Shown: positions 8,552 through 17,199 of the stretch, piece by piece
Numbering within the stretch: position 1 is the first letter of the stretch
How the letters are laid out: each line of letters begins with the position of its first letter
Source: CAWABB01 sp963780165
Lineage (GTDB): Bacteria > Bacteroidota > Ignavibacteria > UBA10030 > UBA6906
NCBI GenBank assembly: GCA_963780165.1
Contig: CAWABB010000001.1
Coordinates: 372,001-436,000, forward strand
Direction: 5' to 3'
Length of the DNA: 64,000 bases
Translations under genes and position numbers: made by a program
The notes under the pieces: generated by a model
Told to the model about the DNA's origin: nothing
What the model saw: only the letters and a program-made list of their open reading frames with translations
The model's database searches: none

Positions 8552-8932
8552 TCAGAAAAGCCGTTCGTATCGTTCCGGATCGACCTGCGCCGGCTCGCGC
8601 TTCACCCAGTACGACTTCGCGGAGCGGTCCAGCCGCTGCTGCAACAGATCCTTCCCTGCGAGCCTGAGCACGAGCGCGACGGGCGTCAGAACCAGATAGA
8701 AGAAGAGCCCCAGCAGAAGGCGCGTGTTGATCCAGCCGAGGACATGGGCGAACTTCATCCAGCCCGCATGCACGGGACGCAGCACCGGCTCCGCATACAG
8801 CCCGGTGACAAGGAAGAACGCCGCGCCTCCCCCGAACCACGGCCAGAGAGAGGAACCTTTGTAGGCCAGGTATCCCGCCACCGCGGCGCTGATCGCTGCA
8901 AACATCAAACCGAATTTCCGCACTTCAGTCAA
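8552..8932 (-). CDS. SxtJ family membrane protein
   Basis: A 126-residue protein with about three transmembrane segments: residues 6-22, 30-45 and a longer hydrophobic stretch at 67-90 (LGWINTRLLLGLFFYLVLTPVALVLRLAG). A charged C-terminus (AKSYWVKREPAQVDPERYERLF) follows. The order of segments and the SYWVKR...ERYERLF tail match the SxtJ family, named from the saxitoxin cluster and usually next to an O-carbamoyltransferase. The start is a TTG at 8932 with AAGGAG 9 nt upstream. It overlaps the end of the carbamoyltransferase gene by 8 nt, indicating translational coupling. Biochemical role is not known. Confidence 0.8.
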   Translation of the reverse strand: MTEVRKFGLMFAAISAAVAGYLAYKGSSLWPWFGGGAAFFLVTGLYAEPVLRPVHAGWMKFAHVLGWINTRLLLGLFFYLVLTPVALVLRLAGKDLLQQRLDRSAKSYWVKREPAQVDPERYERLF

Positions 8933-10757
8933 GCTCGAACTCCTTCTTCCACGACGCGTCCTGCTCCACGTTGTCCTGCTCTGACTTCGCCAGGAGGAAG
9001 CTGCCCACGACCAGATAGTCCATCTCCGTCCTCATGAAACAGCGGTAGGCCTCCTCCGGCCTGCACACGATCGGCTCGCCCCGCACGTTGAACGACGTGT
9101 TGACGAGGAGCGGACAGCCCGTTCGACGCCGGAACGTCTCGATCAGGTCGTAATAGAGCGGATGATCGTCCCGTTCCACGGTCTGAATGCGCGCGGAGTA
9201 ATCGACGTGCGTGACCGCGGGAATGTCCGAGCGCGGAACGTTCAGTCGGTCGATCCCGAAGAGACTTTCCTGCTCGGGCGTCATCGCAATCCGCCGCCGC
9301 TCCACGACGGGAGCGACCAGCAGCATATACGGGCTGCTCCTGTCGAGTTCGAAGAAGTCCCCGACGTGCTCCCGGAGCACCGACGGGGCGAACGGCCGGA
9401 ACGATTCCCGGTACTTGATCTTGAGATTCATGACGGCCTGCATCTGCTTCGAGCGGGGATCTCCGAGGATGCTCCTCGCCCCGAGTGCGCGCGGGCCGAA
9501 CTCCATCCTCCCCTGAAACCATCCGATCACATGTTCCCGTTCGAGCAGCTCAGCGACGGTCTCGAGCAGCTCCTCCCGCCGGAGCTTGCGGTACCGCGCA
9601 CCGTTCTTCCGGAGCGTCTCCTCGATGGCGGCGTCATCGTAGGCGGGGCCCAGGTACGACCCCCGTTGTGCGTCCCGCCGGCCGTCTACCGTGCGGGGAT
9701 TCGCCTGGTGGGCGTACCATGTGAAGAGCGCAGCCCCGAGGGCGCCACCGGCATCACCGGCCGCCGGCTGGATCCAGAGATTCTCGAACGGGCCCTCCCG
9801 GAGGATGCGGCCGTTGCCCACGCAGTTCAACGCCACGCCTCCGGCCAGCACAAGGTTCTTCTCCCCTGTCTCGCGATGGACGTGGCGGGTCATGCGCAGC
9901 ATGATCTCCTCGGTCACGTCCTGCAGCGAGCGCGCGAGGTCCATCTCCCGTTCCGTGAGCGGCGATTCCGGCGCCCGGGGCGGGCCGCCGAACAGGGCGT
10001 CGAACTTCCCGCTGGTCATCCGGAGCCCGGCGCAATAATCAAAGAACTCCATGTTCATCCTGAACGATCCATCCTCCTTCAGATCGATCAGGTGATCCAG
10101 GATCGCCTGCACGTACGTCGGCCGCCCGTACGGGGCGAGCCCCATGACCTTGTACTCCGCCGAATTCACCTTGAACCCTGTGAAGTAGGTGAACGCCGAG
10201 TACAGGAGACCCGGGGAGTGCGGGAACCGGAGCTCCCCGAGGATGTCGATCCTGTTGCCGTCCCCGATCCCGTAGCTGGTGGTGGCCCATTCCCCCACGC
10301 CGTCCATCGTCAGGAAGGCCGCCCGGGCGAACGGGGACGGGTAAAACGCCGACGCCGCGTGCGACTCGTGGTGCTCCGTGAACAGTACCGGCCCGTCGAA
10401 CTCGATCTGGTCCCTGATGAGGCTCGGGATCCAGAGCTTCTCCTTCAGCCAGAGCGGCATGGCCATCATGAACGACCGGATCCCGCGCGGGGCGTAGCTC
10501 AGGTACGTCTCAAGGATGCGCTCGAATTTCAGGAGCGGTTTGTCGTAGAACACGACAAACGAGAGATCGGCATGGGAGATCCCCGCCTCCGACAGGCAGT
10601 ACGCGATGGCGTGCTCGGGGAAGCCGGAATCGTGCTTCCTGCGGGTGAACCGTTCTTCCTGCGCGGCCGCGACGACGCGGCCGTCGGTCACAAGGGCGGC
10701 GGCGGCATCATGATAGTAGCACGAGATGCCCAGGATATGAACGGGCCCGGAGGACAT
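8925..10757 (-). CDS. carbamoyltransferase (NodU/CmcH/TobZ/SxtI family)
   Basis: A 610-residue O-carbamoyltransferase, which transfers a carbamoyl group from carbamoyl phosphate (via carbamoyl-adenylate) to a hydroxyl of a sugar or natural product. The N-terminal ~340 residues are a Kae1/TsaD-like domain starting HILGISCYYHDAAAALV and containing EHHESHAASAF, whose histidines are the usual iron ligands. The C-terminal part is the YrdC-like carbamoyltransferase domain (MEFGPRALGARSILGDPR, then NTSFNVRGEPIV). Length is normal. It starts 1 nt after the carB stop, so it is co-expressed with the enzyme that makes its substrate. The acceptor is unknown. No polyketide, aminoglycoside or Nod-factor genes are nearby, so a surface glycan is as likely as a small molecule. 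Confidence 0.92.
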   Translation of the reverse strand: MSSGPVHILGISCYYHDAAAALVTDGRVVAAAQEERFTRRKHDSGFPEHAIAYCLSEAGISHADLSFVVFYDKPLLKFERILETYLSYAPRGIRSFMMAMPLWLKEKLWIPSLIRDQIEFDGPVLFTEHHESHAASAFYPSPFARAAFLTMDGVGEWATTSYGIGDGNRIDILGELRFPHSPGLLYSAFTYFTGFKVNSAEYKVMGLAPYGRPTYVQAILDHLIDLKEDGSFRMNMEFFDYCAGLRMTSGKFDALFGGPPRAPESPLTEREMDLARSLQDVTEEIMLRMTRHVHRETGEKNLVLAGGVALNCVGNGRILREGPFENLWIQPAAGDAGGALGAALFTWYAHQANPRTVDGRRDAQRGSYLGPAYDDAAIEETLRKNGARYRKLRREELLETVAELLEREHVIGWFQGRMEFGPRALGARSILGDPRSKQMQAVMNLKIKYRESFRPFAPSVLREHVGDFFELDRSSPYMLLVAPVVERRRIAMTPEQESLFGIDRLNVPRSDIPAVTHVDYSARIQTVERDDHPLYYDLIETFRRRTGCPLLVNTSFNVRGEPIVCRPEEAYRCFMRTEMDYLVVGSFLLAKSEQDNVEQDASWKKEFELD

Positions 10758-10758
10758 C

Positions 10759-13700
10759 TCACATCTGGAAGGCTTTGATGTACTCCAGAAGGCGCGTGCA
10801 ATCCTCGAGGGTCTCCACGGTGTGCGTTCCGCCCCCCTGGGAGGCCAGCTCGTGGTGCTCCTGAATGCTCAGCACGCCGAGGCGACGTGTGCGGAGCTGC
10901 TCGATGCTCTTCGCGGCGGAAGCCGCGGCAGACAGCGTCGTGATGAAGGGGATCTTGTACTCGTACGCAGTGCGCCCGATGGCGTGCTCGTCTTTGCGGG
11001 AAACCTGTCCGAGCGGCGTGTTGATGATGAGCTGGACCCACCCGTTCCGGATGATGTCGATGATGTTGAGCGTCCCCTCGCTCGCCTTGAGGACCGGCCG
11101 GTTGTTGATTCCGCGGCTCTTCAGGAACGCGGACGTCCCTTCGGTAGCGATGATCGTGAACCCGAGCCGCACGAACGATCGCACGATGGCGACTGCCCGC
11201 TCGTTCTTGTCGAAGTTGTTCAGGCTGACGAACACGGTCCCCTTTTCCGGAAGCGTGCTGCCTGCGGCGATGGAGGCCTTCGCGAACGAGACGCCGAAGC
11301 TGTCCGAGATCCCCATCACTTCGCCGGTCGACCGCATCTCGGGGCCCAGGAAGTGCCGCGCGTGAGGGAACTTCGGGAACGGGAAGACGGACTCCTTGAC
11401 GGCCACGTGCTTCGCCCAGCCGTAGCCGCGGATGTCGAGATCCTGCAGCGTGCGGCCCACCATGACTTTCGCCGCGACTTTCGCGAGCGGGATGCCGGTC
11501 GTCTTGCTGACGAACGGAACGGTGCGCGACGCGCGGGGATTGACCTCCAGGACATACACCACGCCGTCGCGCATCGCGTACTGCACGTTGATCAGGCCCA
11601 CAACGTTGAGCCCGTGCGCCAGCTGCTTCGTGTAGGAGATCAGCGTGTGAAGCTGCTGGGGGGTCACGGCATACGGCGGAAGCACGCAGGAGCTGTCGCC
11701 GGAATGGATGCCCGCCTCCTCGATGTGCTGCATGACCCCTCCGATGAAGACGTCCTTCCCGTCGCACACGGCGTCCACATCAAACTCGAAGGCGTCCTCC
11801 AGGAAGCGGTCGATCAGGACGGGATGGTCGGGAGAGACGTTGACGGCCTTCTCCATGTACTCCCGCAGGCCGTCGTCGTCGTAGCAGATCTCCATGGCGC
11901 GCCCCCCCAGGACATAGGACGGCCGCACGAGCACGGGGTAGCCGACACGCGCCGCCACCTCGAGCGCCCCGGCCAGGTCGCCGGCCGTTCCGTACGGCGG
12001 GCACGGGATGCCCAGTTTCTCAAGGAGCAGCCCGAACCGTTTCCGGTCCTCCGCGAGATCGATCCCCTCGGTCGACGTCCCCAGGATCCTGATCCCCCTC
12101 GCCTCGAGAGCCTTGGCAAGCTTCAGCGGGGTCTGACCGCCAAAGCTGACGATGACGCCCTCCGGCTTCTCGAGATCGCAAATATTGAGCACGTCCTCGA
12201 GCGTCAGCGGCTCAAAGTACAGCTTGTCGGTTGTATCGTAGTCCGTCGAAACCGTCTCGGGGTTGCAGTTGACCATGATGGTCTCGTACCCTTCGTCCGC
12301 GAGCCCCATCACGCCGTGCACGCAGCAGTAGTCGAACTCGATCCCCTGCCCGATGCGGTTCGGACCTCCCCCGAGGATCATGACCTTCTTCTTGTCGGAC
12401 CTCCGGCTTTCGTTCTCGGATTCGTAGGTGGAGTAGTGGTACGGGGTGTCGGCGGCAAATTCTGCCGCGCAGGTGTCGACCGTCTTATAGACGGGCGCGA
12501 CCCCGAGGCTGACCCGCCGCTGCCGTATGGTTCCCTCGTCGGTCTTGAGAAGAAACGCAAGCTGGCGGTCGGAGAACCCGAACGATTTGGCCTCCCGGAA
12601 CCCGGCGGCGTCAAGTGCACCCGATTCCCGTATGCGCGCCTCGAGGTCGACAATCTGTTTGATATTGTGGAGGAACCACGGGTCGATTCCGGTAATCGCG
12701 CTCAGCTCCTTGATCGTGAACCCCAGCTGGAAGGCGTACCGGATCCAGAAGATATTGTCGGGCCTGGGCACCGCCAACTTGTTGCCCACCCGCTCCCGCC
12801 ATCCCGCCCGTCCGTCCTCCGGGATCACGGATACGTCGACAACGTCCTTTCCGTCCGCGCCGAGTCCGAAGCGCCCCTGCTCGAGCGAGCGCAGCGCCTT
12901 CTGCAACGCTTCCTTGAACGTGCGACCGAAGGACATGGCCTCCCCGACCGACTTCATCTGCACCCCGAGCGTGTCGTCCACGCCGCGGAACTTCTCGAAA
13001 TCCCACCGGGGGATCTTCACGACGCAGTAGTCGATGGTCGGCTCGAACGACGCCGGCGTGACTTTCGTGATGTCGTTCGGAATTTCGTCGAGGGTGTATC
13101 CGACCGCGAGCTTCGCGGCGATCTTGGCGATGGGGAAACCGGTGGCCTTTGACGCCAGCGCGGAGGAGCGCGAGACGCGCGGATTCATTTCAATGACCAG
13201 GCGCCTGCCGTTCGCGGGGTTGACGGCGAACTGGATGTTCGATCCTCCCGTCTCGACGCCGATCGCCCTGATGATCTTGATCGCGTCGTCACGCATGGCC
13301 TGATACTCTCGATCGGTCAGGGTCTGCTGCGGAGCGACCGTGATGGAGTCGCCCGTGTGCACGCCCATCGGATCGAAGTTCTCGATGGAGCAGACGATCA
13401 CGACGTTGTCGCGGATGTCCCGCATCACCTCGAGTTCGTATTCCTTCCAGCCGATCACAGATTCTTCGAGCAACACTTCGTGGATGGGGCTGGCCTCGAG
13501 CCCATGCGTCAGCGCTTCCTCAAAATCTTCGGCGCTCCGCGCGATGCCGCCTCCCGTTCCACCGAGCGTGAACGAGGGCCGGATGATCGCCGGGAACCCG
13601 ATCGAGCGGACAAGATCCCACCCTTCTTCCAGCGAGCGGACAAACCCCCCTTTCGGTGTGGCGACGCCCGCCGCATCCATGGTGGCCTTGAAGAGCTCGC

Positions 13701-14085
13701 GGTCCTCCGCCTTCTTGATCGATTCGAGCTTCGCGCCGATCAGCTCGACGCCGTGCTTCTCCAGCACGCCGCTCTCCGCCAGGGCGACGGCGGTGTTCAG
13801 GGCCGTCTGCCCGCCCATCGTGGGCAGGATGGCGTCGGGGTGCTCGCGCTCGATGATGCGCTCGACGAAGTACGGGGTGATCGGCTCGATATAGGTCCGG
13901 TCCGCAAGGTCCGGGTCGGTCATGATCGTGGCAGGATTGCTGTTGATCAGGACAACCCTGTACCCTTCTTCGCGGAGGACCTTGCAGGCCTGAGTACCGG
14001 AATAGTCAAACTCGCAGGCCTGGCCGATGACGATCGGTCCGGACCCGATGATCAGGATGGAGGAGAGATCAGTACGCTTGGGCAA
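10759..14085 (-). CDS. carB: carbamoyl-phosphate synthase large subunit
   Basis: 1108 residues, slightly longer than the usual ~1070. It makes carbamoyl phosphate from bicarbonate, ammonia and two ATP. It shows two homologous ATP-grasp halves: first half GSGPIVIGQACEFDYSG and PTMGGQTALN, second half LGGGPNRIGQGIEFDYC and SFGGQTPLKLA, with MNPRVSRSSALASKATG and VNPRASRTVPFVSKTTG active-site loops. A C-terminal MGS-like allosteric domain ends ...HTVETLEDCTRLLEYIKAFQM. No carA is in the window. It is first in an operon with a carbamoyltransferase rather than with pyrimidine or arginine genes, so it may feed O-carbamoylation, general metabolism, or both. Its promoter is at 14112-14140, and a GGAG lies 9 nt before the ATG. 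Confidence 0.96.
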   Translation of the reverse strand: MPKRTDLSSILIIGSGPIVIGQACEFDYSGTQACKVLREEGYRVVLINSNPATIMTDPDLADRTYIEPITPYFVERIIEREHPDAILPTMGGQTALNTAVALAESGVLEKHGVELIGAKLESIKKAEDRELFKATMDAAGVATPKGGFVRSLEEGWDLVRSIGFPAIIRPSFTLGGTGGGIARSAEDFEEALTHGLEASPIHEVLLEESVIGWKEYELEVMRDIRDNVVIVCSIENFDPMGVHTGDSITVAPQQTLTDREYQAMRDDAIKIIRAIGVETGGSNIQFAVNPANGRRLVIEMNPRVSRSSALASKATGFPIAKIAAKLAVGYTLDEIPNDITKVTPASFEPTIDYCVVKIPRWDFEKFRGVDDTLGVQMKSVGEAMSFGRTFKEALQKALRSLEQGRFGLGADGKDVVDVSVIPEDGRAGWRERVGNKLAVPRPDNIFWIRYAFQLGFTIKELSAITGIDPWFLHNIKQIVDLEARIRESGALDAAGFREAKSFGFSDRQLAFLLKTDEGTIRQRRVSLGVAPVYKTVDTCAAEFAADTPYHYSTYESENESRRSDKKKVMILGGGPNRIGQGIEFDYCCVHGVMGLADEGYETIMVNCNPETVSTDYDTTDKLYFEPLTLEDVLNICDLEKPEGVIVSFGGQTPLKLAKALEARGIRILGTSTEGIDLAEDRKRFGLLLEKLGIPCPPYGTAGDLAGALEVAARVGYPVLVRPSYVLGGRAMEICYDDDGLREYMEKAVNVSPDHPVLIDRFLEDAFEFDVDAVCDGKDVFIGGVMQHIEEAGIHSGDSSCVLPPYAVTPQQLHTLISYTKQLAHGLNVVGLINVQYAMRDGVVYVLEVNPRASRTVPFVSKTTGIPLAKVAAKVMVGRTLQDLDIRGYGWAKHVAVKESVFPFPKFPHARHFLGPEMRSTGEVMGISDSFGVSFAKASIAAGSTLPEKGTVFVSLNNFDKNERAVAIVRSFVRLGFTIIATEGTSAFLKSRGINNRPVLKASEGTLNIIDIIRNGWVQLIINTPLGQVSRKDEHAIGRTAYEYKIPFITTLSAAASAAKSIEQLRTRRLGVLSIQEHHELASQGGGTHTVETLEDCTRLLEYIKAFQM

Positions 14086-14111
14086 TGCGGGAAACTCCGG
14101 GCAATTGGGTC

Positions 14112-14140
14112 AATATATGAAAGCGGGCACTCTTTGGCAA
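14112..14140 (-). promoter_or_regulatory. predicted promoter of the carB-carbamoyltransferase operon
   Basis: Reading leftward: -35 TTGCCA (14135-14140, 5 of 6 to TTGACA), 17-bp spacer, -10 TATATT (14112-14117, 5 of 6 to TATAAT). The carB ATG follows 26 nt after the -10. The segment TTGGGTCAATATAT (14105-14118) is repeated exactly at the GT9 operon promoter (26480-26493). Confidence 0.7.
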
Positions 14141-14175
14141 AGGCCCGGGCCCCTGAACGCCTGCATTCCACAGAC

Positions 14176-14204
14176 TTGAATCTTCGAAGCACGGACCGTA
14201 TACT
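14176..14204 (+). promoter_or_regulatory. predicted promoter of the DUF4199 - hydroxyacid dehydrogenase genes
   Basis: -35 TTGAAT (14176-14181), 17-bp spacer, -10 TATACT (14199-14204, 5 of 6). It diverges from the carB promoter; the two -35 boxes are 35 nt apart, so one factor could affect both. Confidence 0.65.
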
Positions 14205-14239
14205 CCACTGTTTTCCCACACACAATCGGGGAGGTCAGC

Positions 14240-14725
14240 ATGTCGCTCACAGTGAAGGGCGGATTGATCATAGGCGTGCTCTGTGCCGTCTGGATGTACG
14301 TGATCGGATTCACCGGGTGGTACCGGGATCCCGCGCTCCAGGCGATGTTCTGGGTCGTGGTGCTGATCGAAATCGGCGTTCTCTACTGGATGCTGCGTCA
14401 GCTCCCGGAGTCCGGGAAGACATTCGGAGGGATCCTGAAGGCCGGCACGATGATGTCGCTGATAGCCGCCGTGGTGATCTTCGTCGCCTCGTACCTGTTC
14501 ACGTCCGTCGTATTTCCCAACTATTTCGAGGAGGTCCGGGTTGCAGGAGAGGAGATGTACCGGGCACAGGGGATGACGGACGAGCAGATTGCCGCCGTCA
14601 TGGCCTCGATGGCGCCCATGCAGACCTCAGCCGTGAACGCCTTCATGGGGTCGATCGGGACGATCGTGACCGGTTTCCTGGCCTCCGCCGTGCTGGGCCT
14701 GATCCTCAAGAAGAAGACCGCCTGA
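14240..14725 (+). CDS. DUF4199 domain-containing membrane protein
   Basis: A 161-residue inner-membrane protein with four hydrophobic segments: residues 6-24, 34-52, 68-88 and 135-155. A soluble loop lies between the third and fourth, with an amphipathic, methionine-rich stretch (EEMYRAQGMTDEQIAAVMASMAPMQ). This topology and the loop are typical of DUF4199, a family mostly found in Bacteroidota and relatives and without a known function. The ATG is supported by GGGGAGG at 14228-14234, 5 nt upstream. It is first of two genes; the hydroxyacid dehydrogenase follows after 16 nt. Confidence 0.8.
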   Translation: MSLTVKGGLIIGVLCAVWMYVIGFTGWYRDPALQAMFWVVVLIEIGVLYWMLRQLPESGKTFGGILKAGTMMSLIAAVVIFVASYLFTSVVFPNYFEEVRVAGEEMYRAQGMTDEQIAAVMASMAPMQTSAVNAFMGSIGTIVTGFLASAVLGLILKKKTA

Positions 14726-14741
14726 GGAGCCACCGGCGGCC

Positions 14742-15701
14742 GTGCGCATCGTCGTTCTGGACGGCTACACACTGAACCCCGGCGACCTGAGCTGGGATGA
14801 TCTGCGGACGCTTGGAGAGTGCGCGGTGTACGAGCGCACGCCTCCCATGCAAATCATCGAACGGGCCGCCGGCGCTGCCGCTATCCTCACCAACAAGACG
14901 CCCCTCACCGCCGAAACCCTTCGTGCCCTTCCCGGTCTGCGCTATGTGGGAGTCCTTGCGACGGGGTACAACGTCGTCGATGCCGGCGCGGCCAGATCGC
15001 TGGGTGTCGTCGTCACGAACGTTCCCGCATACAGCACACTCTCCGTGACACAGATGGTCTTTGGCCATCTGCTCCATCATACGCTGCACGTCGCCGACCA
15101 TGCCCGGGTCGTCGCGGATGGCGCCTGGGCACAGGCCAAAGACTTCGCCTTCTGGGTCTCGCCGTTAACCGAATTGTCGGGGCTGACGATGGGAATCCTG
15201 GGGTTCGGACGGATTGGCGCCGCCACGGCCGGCGCAGCCCGTGCATTCGGCATGAACGTCATCGCCCACGATCCCGATCCGGACGGGATCCGGAGTGCGG
15301 GCTTCGAGCCGGTCGATCTGAATGAGCTATTCCGCAGGAGCGATGTCCTGACGCTCCACTGTCCTCTCACCGAGCGGACGCGCGCGATCGTCGACGAGAG
15401 CCGGCTCCGGCTGATGAAGCGGACCGCATTCCTGATCAACACGAGCCGCGGGCCGGTAATCGACGAGCCGGCCCTGGCGCGCGCGCTCAACGAAGGGTGG
15501 ATCGCGGGGGCAGGATTGGATGTGCTGAGCGCCGAGCCCCCGCCGGCCGACCATCCCCTCCTGACCGCGAAGAACTGCACCATCACGCCGCACATTGCCT
15601 GGGCAACCCGGGCGGCCCGGGAGCGGTTGATGTCGGAAGTCGTCGAGAACCTCCGCGCGTTCCAGCTCGGAACCCCCAGAAATGTCGTCAATGCCCGTTA
15701 G
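14742..15701 (+). CDS. D-2-hydroxyacid dehydrogenase (glycerate dehydrogenase-like)
   Basis: A 319-residue NAD(P)-dependent dehydrogenase that interconverts 2-oxo acids and D-2-hydroxy acids. The nucleotide-binding Rossmann core has GILGFGRIGAATA at ~residues 151-163. The catalytic Arg is in NTSRGPVID, the Glu in DVLSAEPP and the His in TPHIAWAT. The N-terminus (RIVVLDGYTLNPGDLSWDDL) resembles glycerate dehydrogenase/hydroxypyruvate reductase, but phosphoglycerate- or lactate-type substrates cannot be excluded. There is no ACT or regulatory domain. It starts at a GTG with GAGGAG ~11 nt upstream and is co-transcribed with the DUF4199 gene. Confidence 0.88.
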   Translation: MRIVVLDGYTLNPGDLSWDDLRTLGECAVYERTPPMQIIERAAGAAAILTNKTPLTAETLRALPGLRYVGVLATGYNVVDAGAARSLGVVVTNVPAYSTLSVTQMVFGHLLHHTLHVADHARVVADGAWAQAKDFAFWVSPLTELSGLTMGILGFGRIGAATAGAARAFGMNVIAHDPDPDGIRSAGFEPVDLNELFRRSDVLTLHCPLTERTRAIVDESRLRLMKRTAFLINTSRGPVIDEPALARALNEGWIAGAGLDVLSAEPPPADHPLLTAKNCTITPHIAWATRAARERLMSEVVENLRAFQLGTPRNVVNAR

Positions 15702-15806
15702 TTCCCTCTGGTCGATGCGCAAGAGGGCTCACGCGTGGCTGCTCACGATCGCAGGTTCAGCACACGATCGGATTGTGTCGGAGCGGATGAGGGGGACGGA
15801 GACGTC

Positions 15807-16196
15807 ATGAAGCAGGCGAAGAGAAGAAGTCTGACGACACCGGCTAAGAGGATCCAGGCGGCGGGAATTGGGCCCAAAGCAAAGGGAATTGCACCCAAAG
15901 CAGGGGGAATTGCACCCGGGGCGGCTGGATTGAGGGGAATAGCATCTACGGGGGCCGCAGAGACAGGTGCCCTGCCCAAGAGCCATCCCTCAGGCCTGCG
16001 GAGACCGCAGCACGGGGTGGCGGACCTTCCGGAGTTCTGTGACTTCGACTGCCCGCACGCCACATTCTCCCCTCCAGACGCCAGCGGGGCGTGCAGGCGC
16101 GATCAGGCGGTCTGGTGCACGTTGATCAGCCGCTACAACAACAAAAACGCTCGCTGCCTGGCCGGCCCCCCGGGAGGCGCGCGTTCGCGGGTCTAG
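15807..16196 (+). CDS. uncharacterised cysteine-rich protein with N-terminal Lys/Ala/Gly repeat region
   Basis: A 129-residue protein I do not recognise. The N-terminal half is basic and low-complexity, with three 7-residue repeats (GIGPKAK, GIAPKAG, GIAPGAA) from a 21-bp DNA repeat. The C-terminal half is compact and looks conserved: FCDFDCPHATFSPPDASGACR followed by a WCTLISRYNNKNARC stretch. Its five cysteines are spaced C-x3-C-x12-C-x7-C-x12-C, suggesting metal binding or disulfides. The ATG at 15807 is preferred because GGAG lies just upstream (15798-15801). The overlapping minus-strand reading lacks any such motif. It ends with a 4-nt overlap into the convergent yraN gene. Confidence 0.55.
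   Translation: MKQAKRRSLTTPAKRIQAAGIGPKAKGIAPKAGGIAPGAAGLRGIASTGAAETGALPKSHPSGLRRPQHGVADLPEFCDFDCPHATFSPPDASGACRRDQAVWCTLISRYNNKNARCLAGPPGGARSRV
15863..15925 (+). repeat. three 21-bp in-frame tandem repeats
   Basis: Three consecutive 21-bp units begin GGGAATTG at 15863, 15884 and 15905; a decayed fourth unit may follow. They encode G-I-x-P-x-A-x heptads inside the cysteine-rich protein. Being a multiple of three, copy number could vary without breaking the frame. Confidence 0.8.
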
Positions 16197-16552
16197 AAGG
16201 CATCCCTGATGTGGTTCAGTGTTCCGCGGGCGCCGCTGAACTGGATCGCGACCACGTCAAACCGGCATGCCTGGTTGCGAATCGCGTGCTTCGCCAGGTA
16301 CCCCTCGGCCACCTTACGAATTTGCCTCACCTTCCCAGGGGTCAACGCACACTCCGGCCTCCCGCACGCATCGCTCTCGCGGCACTTCACCTCGCAGAAC
16401 ACCAGGTACTCGCCGTCCCGGGCAACGATGTCGATCTCACCCCTGTGCAGCCTGAAGTTTCTCTCGACGATCCGGAGGCCCTGCAGCGTCAGGTACTCGC
16501 ACGCAAGATCCTCACCCTCAGACCCTTGCGCCCGGCGATTCAGCACCGTCAC
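16193..16552 (-). CDS. yraN: YraN family endonuclease-like protein (UPF0102)
   Basis: A 119-residue protein of the YraN/UPF0102 family with a restriction-endonuclease-like fold. The signature GEIDIVARDGEYLVFCEVKCR (residues ~38-58) holds the E, D and ExK residues of the nuclease core, preceded by EDLACEYLTLQGLRIVERNFR. Members are often near rnhB, as here, where the stop/start overlap is 4 nt (ATGA at 16549-16552). It is presumed to act in nucleic-acid metabolism, but the cellular role is not settled. It is the last gene of the ten-gene leftward operon. Confidence 0.93.
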   Translation of the reverse strand: MTVLNRRAQGSEGEDLACEYLTLQGLRIVERNFRLHRGEIDIVARDGEYLVFCEVKCRESDACGRPECALTPGKVRQIRKVAEGYLAKHAIRNQACRFDVVAIQFSGARGTLNHIRDAF

Positions 16553-17199
16553 AGGCTCAACTCGAGCTGCGCTTTGATCGTAAAGCTCCTTCGGTGCACC
16601 GGACAGAGCCCGTGCCTGATGATCGCGGCGCGGTGCTCCGGTGTGGCGTATCCTTTGTGCCGGCAGAACCCGTACGCGGGATACACGTCGTCGAGATGCA
16701 TCATGATACGGTCACGCGTGACCTTCGCGACGATTGACGCGGCGGCAATCGAGAATGAGCGCGCGTCGCCGCCGATCAGCGTCGTGTACGGCGGGCTTTC
16801 ATCGCCCGGCGTGAATCGGTTACCGTCGACCAGGACATGCTGCGGCTGCGGCTTCAACTCCGCTATCGCGCGCTGCATCGCCAGAAACGTTGCGTTCAGA
16901 ATATTCACCCTGTCGATCGTCTCATGGTCCACAATCCCCACGCCGACGGAAGGGGCGCCGGCCGTGATCAGCCCGAAAAGCCGCTCGCGCTCCTCAGGCT
17001 TCAGGGCCTTGGAATCGTTGACACCCGCGATCTCGAACCCGGGCGTCACCAGCACCGCAGCAGCCACCACCGGACCGGCAAGCGGCCCCCGCCCCGCTTC
17101 GTCGACTCCCGCCACATAGAATACACCGGAGCGCCAGAGTTTCCGTTCGTGCCTGAAACCGGCCGACGGGACGTCAGAATTCGTTGACGAGGCCGACAT
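16549..17199 (-). CDS. rnhB: ribonuclease HII
   Basis: A 216-residue cytosolic nuclease that removes ribonucleotides from DNA and RNA from RNA:DNA hybrids. Motifs are VAGVDEAGRGPLAGPVVAAAVL (catalytic Asp-Glu), the second Asp in VLVDGNRF and the GGDARSFSIAAASIVAKVTRD block with Asp. The C-terminus HRRSFTIKAQLELSL is typical. The ATG at 17199 is chosen over an upstream codon because GGGGA is well placed before it. It overlaps the 3' end of the BamA-family gene by 26 nt, implying coupled translation. Confidence 0.95.
   Translation of the reverse strand: MSASSTNSDVPSAGFRHERKLWRSGVFYVAGVDEAGRGPLAGPVVAAAVLVTPGFEIAGVNDSKALKPEERERLFGLITAGAPSVGVGIVDHETIDRVNILNATFLAMQRAIAELKPQPQHVLVDGNRFTPGDESPPYTTLIGGDARSFSIAAASIVAKVTRDRIMMHLDDVYPAYGFCRHKGYATPEHRAAIIRHGLCPVHRRSFTIKAQLELSL

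Noticed and set aside
9162..13152. Long plus-strand frames opposite the carbamoyltransferase and carB genes
   Set aside because: They are shadows of high-GC codon bias; all recognisable motifs are on the minus strand.
15743..16063. A minus-strand frame of 106 codons with hydrophobic segments opposite the cysteine-rich gene
   Set aside because: It lacks a ribosome site and motifs. The plus-strand frame has GGAG spacing and a structured Cys pattern.
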